64,000 bases of DNA, from the NCBI RefSeq assembly GCF_030272615.1, contig NC_081413.1, forward strand, positions 329,496,802 through 329,560,801. The letters run 5' to 3'. Position numbers and translations under genes: made by a program. The notes under the pieces were generated by a model. The model worked only from the letters and a program-made list of their open reading frames with translations. It was not told where the DNA came from and searched no databases. Shown here piece after piece: positions 1 through 10,594 of this stretch. Numbering within the stretch: the first letter of the stretch is position 1; each line of letters starts with the position of its first letter. The stretch comes from Cryptomeria japonica. Taxonomy: Eukaryota > Streptophyta > Pinopsida > Cupressales > Cupressaceae.

Positions 1-1560
1 ACCTCAGTATCAATTACTTACATTTCTGGAACAGTAACACCAATGCCACCTGGAACAGTGACTCCAACCACTGCCCCCTCAGAAGAAAGATTAGAATCCA
101 GTAAATGGTCATTTCAGAAAAGGATATTCCATCTTTGCAGCGGATTATTACTGCAGTCAAGACTCAAAGCCAAGGGCAACCAGTTCTTTTACAAGGTAAG
201 GTGATTGACATTGTGAACACCAGTGCAGAGGAATGAGAAAAAAAGGAGGAAGAAGCAACAAAAGGAAGAGAGGAGCAAGAGCCTGTTGTGGAAAGAAGTC
301 CAACCTCACCTAAAAGACCCAAAATGTCCATGCTTCAGATAATCCGGAAATATTAAACCTCCAGAGTAAAGACATTTCTATTCCAGCATCATGATCATCT
401 ATGCCAGCATTGCGAGAATGCCTGCAGCAGTACAAATAGTAACATACATTCACAATATCGACTCTGCAAATTCATTGAATGCAGATATTTTCCGTATAGA
501 TACTTTTTACACAAATTCCTGAAGGCTCATTGGCACATCGGTTTAGCTCATCTTTGGCACCATAGCTTGGAATCAGAAAAGGAGGTTAGAGACCAGAGAA
601 TCAGAAAAGGAGGTTGATCCTTTAATAGAGCTTTGATGTGACAAGAAGACTGGGAATGCTAAAGGAACTTATACCAAGAGAATAAGGGTGGAGACACACT
701 GCTGGCACATGGTAAGAAAGATTTGTTCAAGATATTGCAGGGGAAAAAAGGAGCCAAAACCAAATCTTTCATAATACACATGTTGGGGGTATAGCTAAGG
801 ATCATATCCAGATCTTGACACAGGAAAATGCTGAGCTGCACAGCGAACAGTTATCACGTTTCCCCATTCAAAAGAAGATAAAAATTTTGTTTGGTCTTGT
901 TATTGATTTACAGGATTTATTGCTATAGGTATCACAGGTGTGTACAATTATTGTTGCCAAGAGAGAGAAATCAGAAAGCATTGACTGAAAGGTAGATTTT
1001 ATTCTTTCATTTTTTCGTTCTATCACCAAAGTATCCATTCCAATTATGACTGAACATGAAGCCAAGGTCTGCAAGGGCATCCTTCATTCAAGAAATTCTT
1101 ATGAGATATGTTCAAACAGTGGAACACATTGCAACAACCCTCGATTCACAGAGAGGCAAGGCAGAATGATAATTTGCACTTGCTGGGGTTTCAGTCTTGA
1201 AGGATGGAGATGACAAGTATCTGTCTAGAAGAAAATGTGCAGCCATTGCGGTAATTTTATGGCAAGTGTCAATTTACAAGTCAAAGATATTGAGAAACAA
1301 GGAAATGATAATGTCTAGAATTCGCCTCTATTGTACTGGAATTTGCACAGGAGGCCATTCAACCCTTCTCAGATATGTTAGAAATGATTAAGCTGCAAGT
1401 ACATCAGAAAATGCTCATTAATGGAATCCAAATTTATGTGGATTTCTAGGCACACAAGCAAGTAGTTTCTGGCAAAAGAAAGGCACCAAAAGCACTATTT
1501 GTAGCAGTGGAAAATCTGTTGGAATTAAGACTTTCATTAAATAGTTTGTTGCTTTTTCTT
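1..1560 (+). other. Decayed coding-like region, unrecognised
   Basis: Fragments of reading frame on the plus strand, separated by stops and frameshifts. One stretch near 120-300 reads as a Gln/Thr-rich segment followed by a Lys/Glu-rich segment (KKEEEATKGREEQEP). Another (1197-1391) is a 64-codon frame with no recognisable motif. The low-complexity charged character recalls linkers of retroelement ORFs, including ORF2 of the elements at the right end, but I could not align it. No promoter, splice pattern or terminal repeat was identified. Probably an old element or pseudogene; the function is unknown. Confidence 0.3.
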
Positions 1561-2200
1561 GGTTAGTTGTTGGTTCGGCCCAGTTGGATCCGAAGATCAC
1601 TGGCCAAAAAACTCTACATATTCATGTTATTTTTATTATCAAATGGTTCAAAAACTGACAAGTTAAAGCTGGAAGTTAGTTTCCTAGATGTTATATATTT
1701 TAATTCTTTTTGTGTGTTTCATGATTTCGTTTACTTTGGATGTTACTTGTATGCTTTAAAGTTCTGTACTGGAATATGTTTTTAATGAAAATCATGATTT
1801 AACCAGAATTTTTGCTATCTTATTACTGAATCCTCATCAAGCATGTGCACATTCATGACCGATCGTTATTGTAGATTATCATTTTAAAAATGAGAAATGT
1901 ACCTTTGAATTTTTGCATGGATATTACTAATTATTGAGAAATTGCTAATGGCTGTAGTATCTTGTTTCTTTGAAAGCTTTAAGTTGGATGTACAAGCTTC
2001 ATATTCGGGAAAAAGAAATGTTCACTATCTATTTTATCCCTTGTGCTTTTGAGACTGTTTTTTAATCTTTTGGTTAAATACAGTGTAGAACAAAGATCGT
2101 TTTTTCCTTTTCAATGTCATTTTGAGCTGAAAGCTAATCTCTCCTCTATAAATTAGTTTTGTGAGAAATTGGTGATGTTTAGGATAAGCTATTTCAATTC
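1561..2200. other. AT-rich non-coding stretch
   Basis: Low-complexity T-rich sequence with only short chance frames. I see no gene, RNA gene or defined repeat. Confidence 0.4.
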
Positions 2201-2202
2201 AA

Positions 2203-2538
2203 TATATCTTTTGAATTTATTTGAGACTGGGCTAGTTTATTAGGGGTTATTAAAGGATTGCAATGTACGCTTTGTTCTTTGTCTGATATGGTTGCAGCTT
2301 TCTTTCAATGTTAATGATTTCTCCAATAGTCAGACACGAATATTTTTGAGCTACCAGCCATACTTCCTGCACAGCTTCTATCCAATTCAAGTTTGGTTGC
2401 AATAATGAAGCCTCACCATTAAGTCATTGTATCTAGGCTATTTGAAATTAATTACCTTTGGAATTTATTTGAGACCCGGCTTCTTTATTGGGGGTTATAA
2501 AAGGACTGCAATGTATATTTTCCTTCTTTTGAGTATAC
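2203..2538. repeat. Diverged direct repeat, about 250-bp period
   Basis: The segment at about 2203-2285 (GAATTTATTTGAGACTGGGC, then a GGGGTTAT motif and AAAGGATTGCAATGTA) recurs at about 2455-2535 (GAATTTATTTGAGACCCGGC and so on). The two copies are roughly 250 bp apart and moderately diverged. An inverted pair overlaps them: TTCTATCCAATTCAAG at about 2379 and its near complement at about 2580. This looks like a remnant of a small repeat element; the family is unknown. Confidence 0.55.
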
Positions 2539-2793
2539 AATGACTATATGTGTGGAGGTTCCTTAATTGCAACCAAAATTAAATTGGATAGAAGCTGAGC
2601 AGGCAGCCAGTAGCTCAAGAAGATTCATATATGACTATCAGATAAATCCCAAACATTTAAGTATAGCTGCAGCCACATTGGAAGAAGAAGCCAAACTAAT
2701 ATTGCTGCAGGTAGACCACTACCTCTCCATCCAAAGAACCCAAATTGGTGGTAGTAACATATTTTAGTTGAAGAAATACTGATGGAGAAAACC

Positions 2794-3540
2794 TGTTAGT
2801 TTTAGGATCAGAAATGAAATAAGCAGAAATACACAACACAATAGACAATTAACACAGCAGTTTACCCTGGGAAAACCCTCCTTCTTGAGGGAGAAAATCC
2901 CAGCCAATAATATATCACATATATTATATTGAATAAGGCAGAAAATCTGATTTACAACTTGGCCAATCACAAGGCCGATTGATGCAAAGATGATAGCACC
3001 TCTCTAGATGCAAATCTGTAAATGATATTATTTCTCCTTGATTATAATAGATCTGAAGCAAGATGACAATCTGCTGAAGATAATTGTTCTCCTCCTTGAA
3101 TGGTTAGATCTGCTACTATCAAATGAAGATCTGCTGCTAAGGTACGAACTTGCTGCTGAAGAATTCGAATTGGATACCAAATGAAGGAGATTGTCATGAG
3201 TATATATACATAACTTGGTGTCTCTTCATGAATAGTCAGCCTTATTATAAATAAATATAATTATTATTATTTTAAATTAGGCGTTACTCCTCTTGAGTCG
3301 GCCTTGATAAATTACTATATGTTTAAATAGCAACTCCTCCTTGAGTCGGCCTTATATCTTTCATTTGATATTTATTATTAATTTCGATTTAAAGGAGAAA
3401 GAAATCTCCTGCAGCTATTACATCAACAAAAGCCACTATGGGTTAAAATTTATTCCTAAAGTTATTCCCACAACATATTCGACCAAAGGAAATAGAGCCT
3501 TGAAGGGACTAAAATCTCTTCACAAGAGAGATGCTTGATT
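2794..3540 (-). mobile_element. Copia-type LTR remnant, reversed
   Basis: Read on the minus strand, the region has a TATA-like box (TATATATACTC, about 3196-3212). Downstream at about 2866-2915 is the plant copia R/U5 signature, a G-rich run with GGGTTTTCCC. It ends near 2794 in ...CTAACA, the expected CA end of an LTR. The outer (U3) boundary is not clear and no matching target duplication was found, so this is a solo or truncated LTR. Stems of repeated 'gagtcggcct' (about 3296 and 3344) lie in the U3 side. Confidence 0.5.
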
Positions 3541-3736
3541 CACACAAGAAAATGTTGCTGCCTTATAAACAAATCAACAGTGACTATTGGGCACACACTT
3601 TTCCAGCTGATGTACGTTCAAGAGGTCACAGTACTGATGGAGTATCGTGTACCTAGTTTCTGCCAAATGAAAAAAGATGTGCAAGATCATGTATTTGTGA
3701 TGAAGTAGATTGGAGGATTCCATTGTCATCTGAGGA

Positions 3737-3759
3737 TTTTTTTTTTTGGGGGGGGGGCC
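3737..3759 (+). repeat. Poly-T / poly-G homopolymer junction
   Basis: A run of T directly followed by a run of G within decayed element sequence. Short simple repeat, likely unstable and error-prone in assemblies. Confidence 0.7.
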
Positions 3760-3789
3760 AAGCCTAAGGATATAGATGAAAATGTTCTC

Positions 3790-4140
3790 CTTATTATCAC
3801 AAGATGGTCAAGAAAGAGAAACTGTCGTTGTCTTCACATCCACAAACACAAGATGGTTCCAAGTGAAAAGGGAAAGATAACCACAATGCTACTACTACTT
3901 TTTCAAAGAAAGAGTCTACGAAACATTGAACATTGTGATGTTGAAGGTCATACAAAAGATGAATGTTGGAGATTACATCTTTGTAAGAACAATTTGGTTT
4001 AAGGTTGTACAATGGGTTTTGAAGAGGACCATATTGCATAAGAGATGGAGCACCATATTGTAGGGATGTATTCAATACGTACAATAGGGAGAAATCTAGG
4101 TTGTAAAATGTAGAAATTTGTTTGGTAGCATACAACTAAG
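3790..4140 (+). pseudogene. Copia gag fragment with degenerate zinc knuckle
   Basis: In one plus-strand frame the peptide IEHCDVEGHTKDECWRLH (about 3928-3978) matches the plant copia gag knuckle C-x2-C-x4-H-x4-C followed by W-x-LH. The first cysteine is replaced by isoleucine, leaving C, H and C. Upstream, Lys- and Ser-rich residues fit the usual linker. The rest of the gag and any pol are not seen; the following 4141-4640 is stop-ridden with no motif. A dead fragment. Confidence 0.5.
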
Positions 4141-4640
4141 TTACTAACAGTGAATAGCAAGGAGCATTGTGATTGAAGGACTAGGTTGTATGGTGTTAGA
4201 AAAAGGGAGTATGATGGATGAGCAAGGTCGTGTAGTTAATGAACAAGACCATACAGCAAGGGGCAGAGAATAGTATGCAGACCATGTAGTCAAACTAGCT
4301 CTGAGGTTGTACAATGCAAGGGAGTCTATTTCCCAACAAAAGTAAATTACTTTTTTAGATGAAGATAGTAGATACAACAACAAAAGTTAGAAAAATTTTA
4401 TGATCGTTAGAAGGCAATTCAGTATTTATAATGGACAAACATTTAGTCAATGTGGATCATTTGATAAAATTAGGTCGTTCATTACAGTTAGGTAATTGTT
4501 CAGTAATATGGATACAGCTAGTAACACAACAATCTTTTAATTCATTAAAACATTCATTGTTTTATTCGTATTCATGAACACTTCATTAAAACATCTGCAT
4601 CTTGCCTAACACATGTTGCTGATGTCATGATCTTGCACAT
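4141..4640. other. No recognisable feature
   Basis: Stop-rich in all frames apart from short chance frames. It may be internal sequence of the same dead retroelement as the zinc-knuckle fragment just upstream, but nothing in it proves this. Confidence 0.35.
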
Positions 4641-4649
4641 CTTTGTTCG

Positions 4650-5950
4650 TTTGGAGGCCAGCTGATGTACAATGTCATGATTTACACACTTTGGCCCTGT
4701 TTCTGCCTAACATATTTCTAATTCATATTTTGTCTTCAAAGAAAATCCAATACAATCACTTCTTCATCAACATACTAAATTCAACCCATTTAGAAATTGA
4801 TGATAATTTTCTCATAACCAGTGAATCATATAAATTCAGACCAAGTTAATGCACACCTAAATGATTTCAGTCTTGTAGAATCAATTTGTTGTTTTTCCTT
4901 AATGTGATGTATCTGAGATATACCTCAAGTTGGGCTAATAAACAATCGAGTTTCTCAACACTTACATCATTTCACAAGAGGCTGAATTTCTATCTTGGTC
5001 TCCATTTTAAATGGAGACTGAACTGGGGGTTCTCCGTTGGCTTATGGCTGCTCTTTTTCATGGGCTTCAGACTACTCTTTTTCTTGGCTTCTCACTTGCT
5101 TTGGAACCCCAATAGGAACTCCCAGCTTTCCCATGAGTGGTTTTAACTTTTATGATCTTCTCCAAACTACCAAGCATGCCAACAAATTGAAAAATGGCTG
5201 TAGCATCTTCTTCCAACTTGTTGAATCTTCCATCACCATCATGAAGCACTCTTTCTTCTTCATGAGCCATGCCTTTTACAATGTTGTGATCTTGCACATA
5301 TTTGCTTATTTGGACAGCATGCTAGTAAATTTCAATTGTATAATCCTACACTCGTTGGCCCTGTTTTTGCCTAAAATGTTTCCAATTAATAGTTCCTCTT
5401 CAATAAAATACAATATAACCACTTCTTTATCAACATGTTAAATTCACCCCATTTAGAAATTGATGATAATTTTATCATAACCAATGAATCACATAAAGTC
5501 CAAACCAAATTAATACATACCTAGAAGGATAGATGATTTCAATCTTGCAGATTAATTTGTTGTTCTTCCATATTGTGATATAATTGAGATATGCCTAAGG
5601 TTAAGGTGATAAAAAATCAAGTTTCTCAACATTTACATCCTCTTCATAAGGCTGAATTTCTCCTTGGCCTCCATTTTAAATGGAGGTTGAATTGGCGGTT
5701 CTTTATTTGCATATGGTTGCTCCTTCTCATGGGCTGGAGACTATTCTTTTCTGAGCTTCTCACTTGCTTTAGGAACACCAATAGGAATGCCTAGCTTTCC
5801 CATGAGTCGTTTTATGATCAATCATGCCAACAAATTGAAAAATGCTTGTAGCATCCTCTTCCAAGTGGTTGAATCTTCCATCATCATCATGAAGCACTCT
5901 TTCTTCTTTATGAGCCATGCTTATCACTCTTTACTCCACTTTCTATTTGA
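4650..5950. repeat. Diverged tandem duplication, about 650-670 bp unit
   Basis: Two diverged copies lie head to tail. GGCCCTGTTTCTGCCTAA (4695) recurs at about 5359. The block around CTCCATTTTAAATGGAG (5000) recurs at about 5669. The block CAACAAATTGAAAAATG (5180) recurs at 5828. On the minus strand each unit contains an open charged peptide (about 5067-5297: MAHEEERVLHDGDGRFNKLE...) that may be retroelement coding sequence. Offsets between paired blocks range from about 648 to 669 bp, so small indels have accumulated. No function can be assigned. Confidence 0.65.
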
Positions 5951-6129
5951 TCCTCTTGTTGAGAAGGAACTAATTCACCTTCTCCTCTTCCACAACTTGT
6001 TCTAGTAATGGATGCTAGCATGCAAAGAGTCATACCACAAGAAAATCACAGAAACAAGGAACACAACCTGCTGTCATACTAATCCAATCCATTATTAGAA
6101 TAGCTATTCCTTAGCTAAGTCACCAACAC

Positions 6130-6257
6130 ACATCTTATCACAATGATACCAACTTATTTGATTCTAGAGCACAATGATGAGGGACTCAAGGCTAAGGATT
6201 GAAAATTGATGATATAATTCTTTTCAAAGGCAATATTTTCCCACGAGGGAGTCCTTC
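6130..6257 (-). mobile_element. Possible reversed LTR/PBS boundary (remnant)
   Basis: TGATACCAACT at about 6145 resembles the complement of the plant retrotransposon primer-binding site TGGTATCA. The sequence to its right would then be the U5 end of a minus-strand LTR. It is interrupted at 6258 by the 4.3-kb unit and resumes after 10594. The match is short and the partner LTR was not found. Confidence 0.3.
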
Positions 6258-6598
6258 CCTCCTGTTGTGACGTTTTCACACATCGCCCCATTGCAAATGG
6301 GGACCCTTGTTTTTTGCTTTTTAGGGTTTGTTTTTAGGTCTTTTAGGGTTTTGTCAGTTGGCCTTTGCATTTTTGAGTGCTGTCGGGGAGATCATGGATA
6401 GCAGGTCTTGCTTGAGTGAAGTCCTGATCCTGAAAATTTGCTAAGTCTGGAATGTCCTAATCTTGAAATTTGACTAAGTCTGGAATGTCCTGATCCTGAA
6501 ATTTGACTAAGTCTGGAAACTGAAAAACCTCAAAAAACTAGATTTTGCAATATAACTCCTGGAGGTCTGAAACCACTCTCAAACATCCTGAAAGTATA

Positions 6599-6690
6599 TA
6601 TGGAATATAACTTAAAGTATAAGAAAGAAGAAAGATAGAAGGAAATCTTCTATCTTTCTTCTTTCTTATACTTAAATGTTATATTCCATA
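6599..6690. repeat. Long hairpin with 43-44 bp arms
   Basis: The left arm (6599-6641, ending AAGAAAGAAGAAAGATAGAAG) pairs with the right arm (6647-6690, beginning CTTCTATCTTTCTTCTTTCT) around a 5-base loop. There are only a few differences near the outer end. It lies in the U3 side of the 4.3-kb unit, just before the hairpin array. It could be a recombination or inverted-duplication scar, or a small-RNA source. Confidence 0.85.
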
Positions 6691-6728
6691 AAAATTATCC
6701 TGATAGAGAGTTCAAAAAGTCAAATTTT

Positions 6729-8190
6729 GCTCCTGTCCTTCACTGAGGATCCAGAGCGAAAAGTGCTCCTGTCCTTCACTGAGGATCCAATGCAAAGCGC
6801 TCCTGTCCCTCACCAAGGGTCCAGGGCGAAAAAGCTTATTTGAGTCATTCCTGGCCTTGTTTGGTCAAATTGAAACATCAAATGCATGGTGAAGGACGAA
6901 ATGAACATGATAGAGCATCCAGACTTGATCAAAGACGATGAAATGATGGAGTTTTTGTCTAGAAAGGTAAAAGCGCTCCTGTCCCTCTCCAAGGGACCAG
7001 GGCGAAAATGTTATTTAATGCATATTTGTCACTGACTTTTCTATTTTGTTTTGTGCAGGGTCTCCCGGAGTGATAATTGGACGTGACTTGATACTTTTGA
7101 AGATTTTGGAGGCACAAAAATGGTGAATTTTGAAGGTTAAAGGGAAAAAGTGCTCCTGTCCCTCACTGAAGGACCAGAGCGCTTTTCTTTATATGCACAA
7201 TTTTAGACCTTTATTGGACATTAACTTTTATTCATAGCGTGAAACAAGGTGAAATCTTCCCTAGCAAAGGAATTTCGAGGTGAGAAGTGAGACAATTTGG
7301 CCTAGAAGGCAAAAAGTGCTCCTATCCCTCACTGAAGGACCATGGCGCTTTTTCAAATTCCTCCTCTTTGTTTGATATTTTATGGCAAAACTTGACTTGG
7401 ATGGGAAGGACGAATGATGTTTTATGCCTTAGATGCGATTGAAGGTTTAAAAGAACAAAGAAGTATGCCAAAATGTAAAAAGGCGCTCCTATCCCTCTCC
7501 AAGGGTCCAGAGCGATTTTCCAAAAAGTGCAAATCTCTTGCAAAGACAAGGCAAGTTTGTGATTGAAATGAATGGAAGAGGACACAATTAGCCCATTGAA
7601 GATAATTTGGGAAGCTAGCAAAGGACGGATAAGCTTGAAGTTGAAAAAGTGCTCCTGTCCCTCACTGAAGGACCAGAGCGCTTAACATGTTATCTAGCCT
7701 TTCTCGCCAATTTTGGACAAATTGAGGCCAAGGCGCAAGTTTGAAAAAGTGTTTAAAATGCCTTGAAGTGGAATTGAGATGCGAGAGTTGCAAATTTTGA
7801 CGACAACTGGCAAAAGTGCTCCCGTCCCTCACCAAGGGACCAGGGCGCAATTTCCAAATATGACCATTTACCTTGCATTTTGAAAGGATATTTTTATTAC
7901 CAAGGCTCAAGATGGAGTGAAATGTGATATTCTACGCCTTGAGGGTAATTTGAAGATTAATGTGCAAGAATTTGCACAAGGACTCAAAAGTGCTCCTGTC
8001 CCTCACTGAAGGACCAGGGCGCTTTTTATGAAAACAACAAATTCCCTCCGAGATTATGCTAAGGCAAAGTTGTGTGAGATGGTAAGGATCTTCTAAAGCA
8101 TGGTGAACAAAGGTTTGACTTCAAAAAATTGAGAATCCTAGCCTAAAAATGAAAAAGTGCTCCTGTCCCTCTCCAAGGGACCAGAGCGAA
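6729..8190. repeat. Array of 11 GC-rich quasi-palindromic motifs phased at about 167 bp
   Basis: The core GCTCCTGTCCCTC followed by AAGGACCAGGGCG (about 33 bp) occurs at 6729, 6765, 6799, 6975, 7152, 7318, 7485, 7651, 7818, 7992 and 8159. Successive distances are 36, 34, 176, 177, 166, 167, 166, 167, 174 and 167. Each core can fold on itself, since TCCCT pairs with AGGGA and CCTG with CAGG. Spacers of about 130 bp are AT-rich and largely diverged, with only faint resemblance. The pattern suggests an old 167-bp tandem repeat in which only the hairpin has been kept. It lies immediately upstream of TATA 1 of the unit. Confidence 0.9.
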
Positions 8191-8510
8191 GTTAATGGCA
8201 TTCATTATTTTTTACCATATTTGGGCGTTAATATCCTCCAAATCGCATTAGATGCCAAATTGCTAACTTTGGAATATTTGAAAAAATTAATTAAATTGGC
8301 ATTTAATAAATTAATTTTGGGCCTCAAAAAATCGAATTTCTATTATAAAGGCATTTAAAATTAATTTTTGTGAAATTAAAATTTACAAGTTGAGCGCACA
8401 AGGCATTATTTTGTCTTTATTTATCAAGTCGACCTCTCCTTTTTGCAATTTTATTTATTATTTCACCTTTTATTTGCTAGGTCGGCCTCATGGGTAAGTG
8501 GAAGGTGAGC

Positions 8511-8524
8511 GCTCTATATATTGA
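8511..8524 (+). promoter_or_regulatory. TATA box 1 of the giant LTR unit (internal promoter)
   Basis: GCTCTATATATTG sits about 540 bp before the short ORF. The sister unit has a TATA-like box (TATTTATA on the minus strand, about 29626-29633) in the equivalent place between its repeat array and its long ORF. It probably starts the transcript of the LTR-borne ORF. In both units the ORF is preceded by an AG/GT-like acceptor context (TGTAGGT, TACAGGT), so the leader may be spliced. Confidence 0.5.
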
Positions 8525-9054
8525 AGGTGTTTTTCACGGTTCAAGTCATTCACTCATTGCTTCAAGTGCGAATTTGGAGGGCAAATTGGAGAGGCGATTT
8601 CTTGCTAGTTTGGAGGATAATTTCCAGATTTTTTGAAGACATTTGAAGGCGAATTTCCAGATCTTGAGGAGGCAAGTGGAATTTGTTCTTTTCCAAGCTA
8701 GAGGAGGCGTAATTCATCCAAGGGAGGACTATAATCTAAGCTTGTCCATCAAAATCCGGTTTTCTTCCTTCATTTTTTCAAGGTTTTGTACTTAAATACT
8801 CAAAGGAGGAGGTATGAAGAATCATTTTTGAAGTTCTTATTCAAGACTTATTGTGATCCCATTGCAATTTTGTAAAGTCTAAGTCTTGAAGATCCAAATT
8901 CCATTCATTATTAATTTGAAAATGTGTAGTTCTTGATTTATCACGACTTTTTTCAAATTAATATCTTAAGTTTTACCTTTGAAAGGTCTTAAATTTCATG
9001 CTTTAAGGTTTGATGCTCAAAAGACTAACTTTAATATTTTGTGTAGGTATCAAG

Positions 9055-9186
9055 ATGGCGACTCCCAAGCTCGAAAGATCTACAAGTCGAAAGGCTCTCC
9101 TCAAGGAAAATCAAGCCAGATCAAAGACGGTCTCCTCCAAGAGGATGAAGCTAGGACAAGGGCGACCTCCTCCAGTCAAGCATTGA
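9055..9186 (+). CDS. Short ORF in the position of the LTR-borne protein (43 aa)
   Basis: The ATG lies 10 bp after TGTAGGTATC, like the long ORF of the sister unit, whose ATG follows TACAGGTGCG. The 43-residue product starts MATPKLERSTSRK and is strongly basic (Lys/Arg/Ser). An overlapping frame is open longer (8979-9413, 144 codons, Ser/Thr/Gln-rich). Neither matches a family I know. The roughly 370 bp before the conserved U3 block replace the 3.4-kb ORF of the sister, so this copy has lost or never had that gene. Confidence 0.3.
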   Translation: MATPKLERSTSRKALLKENQARSKTVSSKRMKLGQGRPPPVKH

Positions 9187-9685
9187 CAAGGACGGCCTTC
9201 TTCGAACTAACATCATCAAGGGCGACCTCTTCCAATCCAGCATTCCAAGGCGAGGTACATCAATCATCCTGCAAATCAAGGACACAAGAAGTCAGAGCAA
9301 AGGGTTCGTTGAAGGAGCAGATAGTTCTAGAAGAGTTAATTAAAGCTAGCTTCTCAACAACATCAAATCGAATATCTACCAAGTTACAAGTGTCAGACAA
9401 GGTGGCATCCTAGTCATCACTTCTCCAGTCAGTGTGGTCCACCTCAGCATGTCCAGATTCAATGTACCTAACTCATGGGAGGTGGCACAAACTTCGATGT
9501 ACCTACCCCAGCTATCCATTGGTCGATTTTTCCAGAGAAGACATATGTCCTAAAGATACAATTATTTCATCGGTCAAGCATTAAATGTTATGTAATGGTT
9601 GTAACAAACCCTAATTAGGGTTTTCATTATTGAATCTTGGCCATTGATCTCGAATTGATCTCAGCCATCGAATTGTATTGAGGGC

Positions 9686-9697
9686 ACTATATAAGCC
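9686..9697 (+). promoter_or_regulatory. TATA box 2, likely LTR promoter
   Basis: CACTATATAAGCC is followed by TTCATTTGTAAAGG. The sister unit on the minus strand has CTCTATATATGCC followed by CTCATTTGTAAGG (24838 down to about 24803). Upstream, both have CCCTAATTAGGG, then GATCTCGA and TTGATCT blocks. This conservation marks it as the element's own promoter. Sequence from here to 10589 would be R and U5. Confidence 0.6.
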
Positions 9698-10594
9698 CCA
9701 GCTCTTCATTTGTAAAGGCAATAGTTAGAATAGAATAGAAATAGTTAGGAGTTAAAAAGGAGAATAGAATAGAAGATAGAGAGTCAGTAGTTAGAATAGC
9801 GAATTAGTCTAGCAATTAGAGTAGAATAAGAGGACAAGGCAAGAAATTGTTGCCATTGATTGTAAACAAACTCCATTTTCATTGAAGTAATGGTGAAGTG
9901 TGTCGTTTCTTGCAATATGCATGGTTTCTTGTTGAATCTTCAATCCTAGATGGTAGATGATTAGATGAATGGAAGAAATGTGCTTGACTGATGGGAACTC
10001 GTATATCCATACTACTAGCAGTTTGTTGATTGCAGACTTGCCTTGTGTAGTCAACTAGAATCATTCAGCTTAAGCTTAACTTCAATTATCGCTTCTTCAT
10101 TGATATGCATCAACCTGATGGTGTCTATGCCTGCAGTGATGATTTGAACATCATAAAGCTTTCCTTTGAAGATCGCACTAACCTTGTGGAGATGGTCCTG
10201 GGATGTCAAAACAAGACTTAGTTAGAATTTCATCAAAGATCATTCATTGCTCCTACATTCTTAGTGTTAGGATTAGATCCTTTCCTCGCCCCCATCTTTT
10301 TTCCTTTTTTTTTTAAGTCAAAGCTAGTAAAATCCTGTGTTCCAGCAATATTCAAAGCAAATCAGGCGTTCAATCATCAAGTGTAAGTCCCCTTGTAATT
10401 CCAGCAAATCACATCATACCATAGAGAGCTTATCCACACGTAGAGATCCTACAACGAAGAACCTTGGAGTCATCCTGATTGATCCTTTTCCGCGATATCT
10501 TCAGCAATCAAAGGCTTTACTCAAGAGAGGATAAGGTACCCTTGGGTATTTTATTCTGTGTTTGATAGTGTACAAAATACACGTCAACACCTCC

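Larger units (their letters stand above)
6263..10589 (+). mobile_element. Giant solo-LTR-like unit with U3-borne ORF (copy 1)
   Basis: The unit begins TGTTGTGACGTTTTCACACA, ends ...AATACACGTCAACA and is flanked by the perfect 5-bp duplication CCTCC (6258-6262 and 10590-10594). That is what an integrase-inserted LTR unit leaves. A sister unit at 24016-30508 (minus strand) shares the first 50 or so bases, the 3' end, and a block around a TATA box near the 3' side. Order here: 5' end, 167-bp-phased hairpin array, TATA 1 (8514), leader, short ORF (9055), palindrome CCCTAATTAGGG (about 9611), TATA 2 (9688), about 900-bp R/U5-like tail. No second LTR copy, gag or pol is present, so a 4.3-kb solo LTR is the simplest reading. 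A composite non-autonomous element is the alternative. Confidence 0.7.

Noticed and set aside
1197-1391. 64-codon frame as a small gene
   Set aside because: No homology pattern and surrounded by stop-ridden sequence of similar composition.
4886-5441. Overlapping plus-strand frames of 86 and 134 codons
   Set aside because: They lie in the tandem duplication, are not conserved in frame between its two copies and show no motif.
6729-8190. CRISPR-like array (regular repeats with unique spacers)
   Set aside because: Eukaryotic retrotransposon context, spacers of about 130 bp, degenerate repeats, and spacer remnants that look like diverged tandem-repeat sequence. There are no cas genes.
9056-9075. 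TGGCGACTCC as a tRNA-Arg primer-binding site, making 6263-9050 a normal 5' LTR
   Set aside because: The sister unit lacks it at the equivalent place, the only target duplications fit 6263-10589, and no matching 3' LTR end exists. It remains a possibility that genome-wide copies could settle.
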